From: Gracilaria vermiculophylla
Taxonomy: Eukaryota > Rhodophyta > Florideophyceae > Gracilariales > Gracilariaceae
Length of the DNA stretch: 43,526 nucleotides
Direction: 5' to 3'
NCBI GenBank assembly: GCA_019155205.2
Contig: JAHNZQ020003148.1
Location: 1,422,431-1,465,956, forward strand
The position numbers were made by a program, and so were the translations under genes. Positions 43,359-43,526 of this stretch are shown here, piece by piece. The notes below the pieces were generated by a model. That model was not told where the DNA came from, searched no databases, and saw nothing but the letters and a program-made list of their open reading frames with translations. Numbering within the stretch: the stretch's first letter is position 1; each line of letters opens with the position of its first letter.

Positions 43359-43386
43359 GCAAATAAGCAAAAAGGTTTGCGTCAAT

Positions 43387-43526
43387 TGTGGTACTGTCGG
43401 CCCTCCTGTCGAGGTAGTAAAGCACAACGTCCGTTAGGAGTTTTTAGTGACTCCAAAGGCGCGTATTCCTAAAGGTGGTCTCCGGTATCCGCTGTCGCGA
43501 GCCGGGGGAATTCTGTAAGGGATCCG
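43387..43526 (+). repeat. 495-bp dispersed direct repeat, copy 3 (cut by window end)
   Basis: The first 140 bp of the repeat, closer to copy 1 than to copy 2. It starts at the same base as the other copies and immediately follows Harbinger element B. Confidence 0.85.

Larger units (their letters stand above)
40553..43386 (+). mobile_element. PIF/Harbinger element B between two 495-bp repeats
   Basis: The left end is GAGCATCTCCACC at 40553 after a TAA triplet, typical of Harbinger ends. Subterminal inverted repeats at 40591-40620 and 43326-43358 share TTTTTTGCT and CTCCAACGGG. Inverted similarity extends outward (GAGCAAAAC against GACGCAAAC) but the outermost right end is missing where copy 3 of the repeat begins. 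It contains a converging accessory gene and transposase, both non-functional. Confidence 0.7.

Overview
The window is nuclear DNA of a eukaryote. The host genes have no introns or very few, sit as islands several kilobases apart, use TATA or CCAAT promoters, and are surrounded by decayed transposons of plant and protist type (pogo/Tigger, PIF/Harbinger with its accessory gene, Tc1/mariner, Ty3/gypsy). A compact-gene, transposon-rich alga such as a florideophyte red alga fits best. That assignment is an inference from gene style only, and no marker gene here proves it.

Layout. 1-2.5 kb: first copy of a 495-bp repeat fused to a truncated pogo transposase, then a cluster of three TGACGTCA octamers. 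2.5-13 kb: sparse DNA with two paralogous genes for small secreted 8-cysteine proteins of no family I recognise (6052-6678 and 9363-10037, both minus), an unknown broken ORF and a 549-bp terminal-inverted-repeat element carrying a coding-like fragment. 13.2-27 kb: the host gene island. It holds an intronless 1663-residue acidic protein with a RanBD/PH-like region, a coiled coil and a C-terminal NIPA/C3HC-type zinc finger; two inverted paralogous NAD(P)-binding Rossmann proteins with a gag-like pseudogene and a compound microsatellite between them; a type II membrane FkbM-like methyltransferase; and a DUF2235 alpha/beta hydrolase split by an intron and a 100-N assembly gap.

27.6-43.5 kb: a transposon graveyard. 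It contains a decayed Tc1 element; an approximately 9.8-kb Ty3/gypsy element on the minus strand whose 3' LTR is broken by a Harbinger element; a plus-strand reading frame of about 1,000 codons lying between gypsy pol and the 3' LTR, antisense to pol; and a second Harbinger element lodged between copies 2 and 3 of the 495-bp repeat.

The most interesting items are the secreted 8-cysteine protein pair, the long antisense frame inside the gypsy element, and the 495-bp repeat that repeatedly abuts DNA transposons. All identifications are from reading motifs by eye; no database search was possible.
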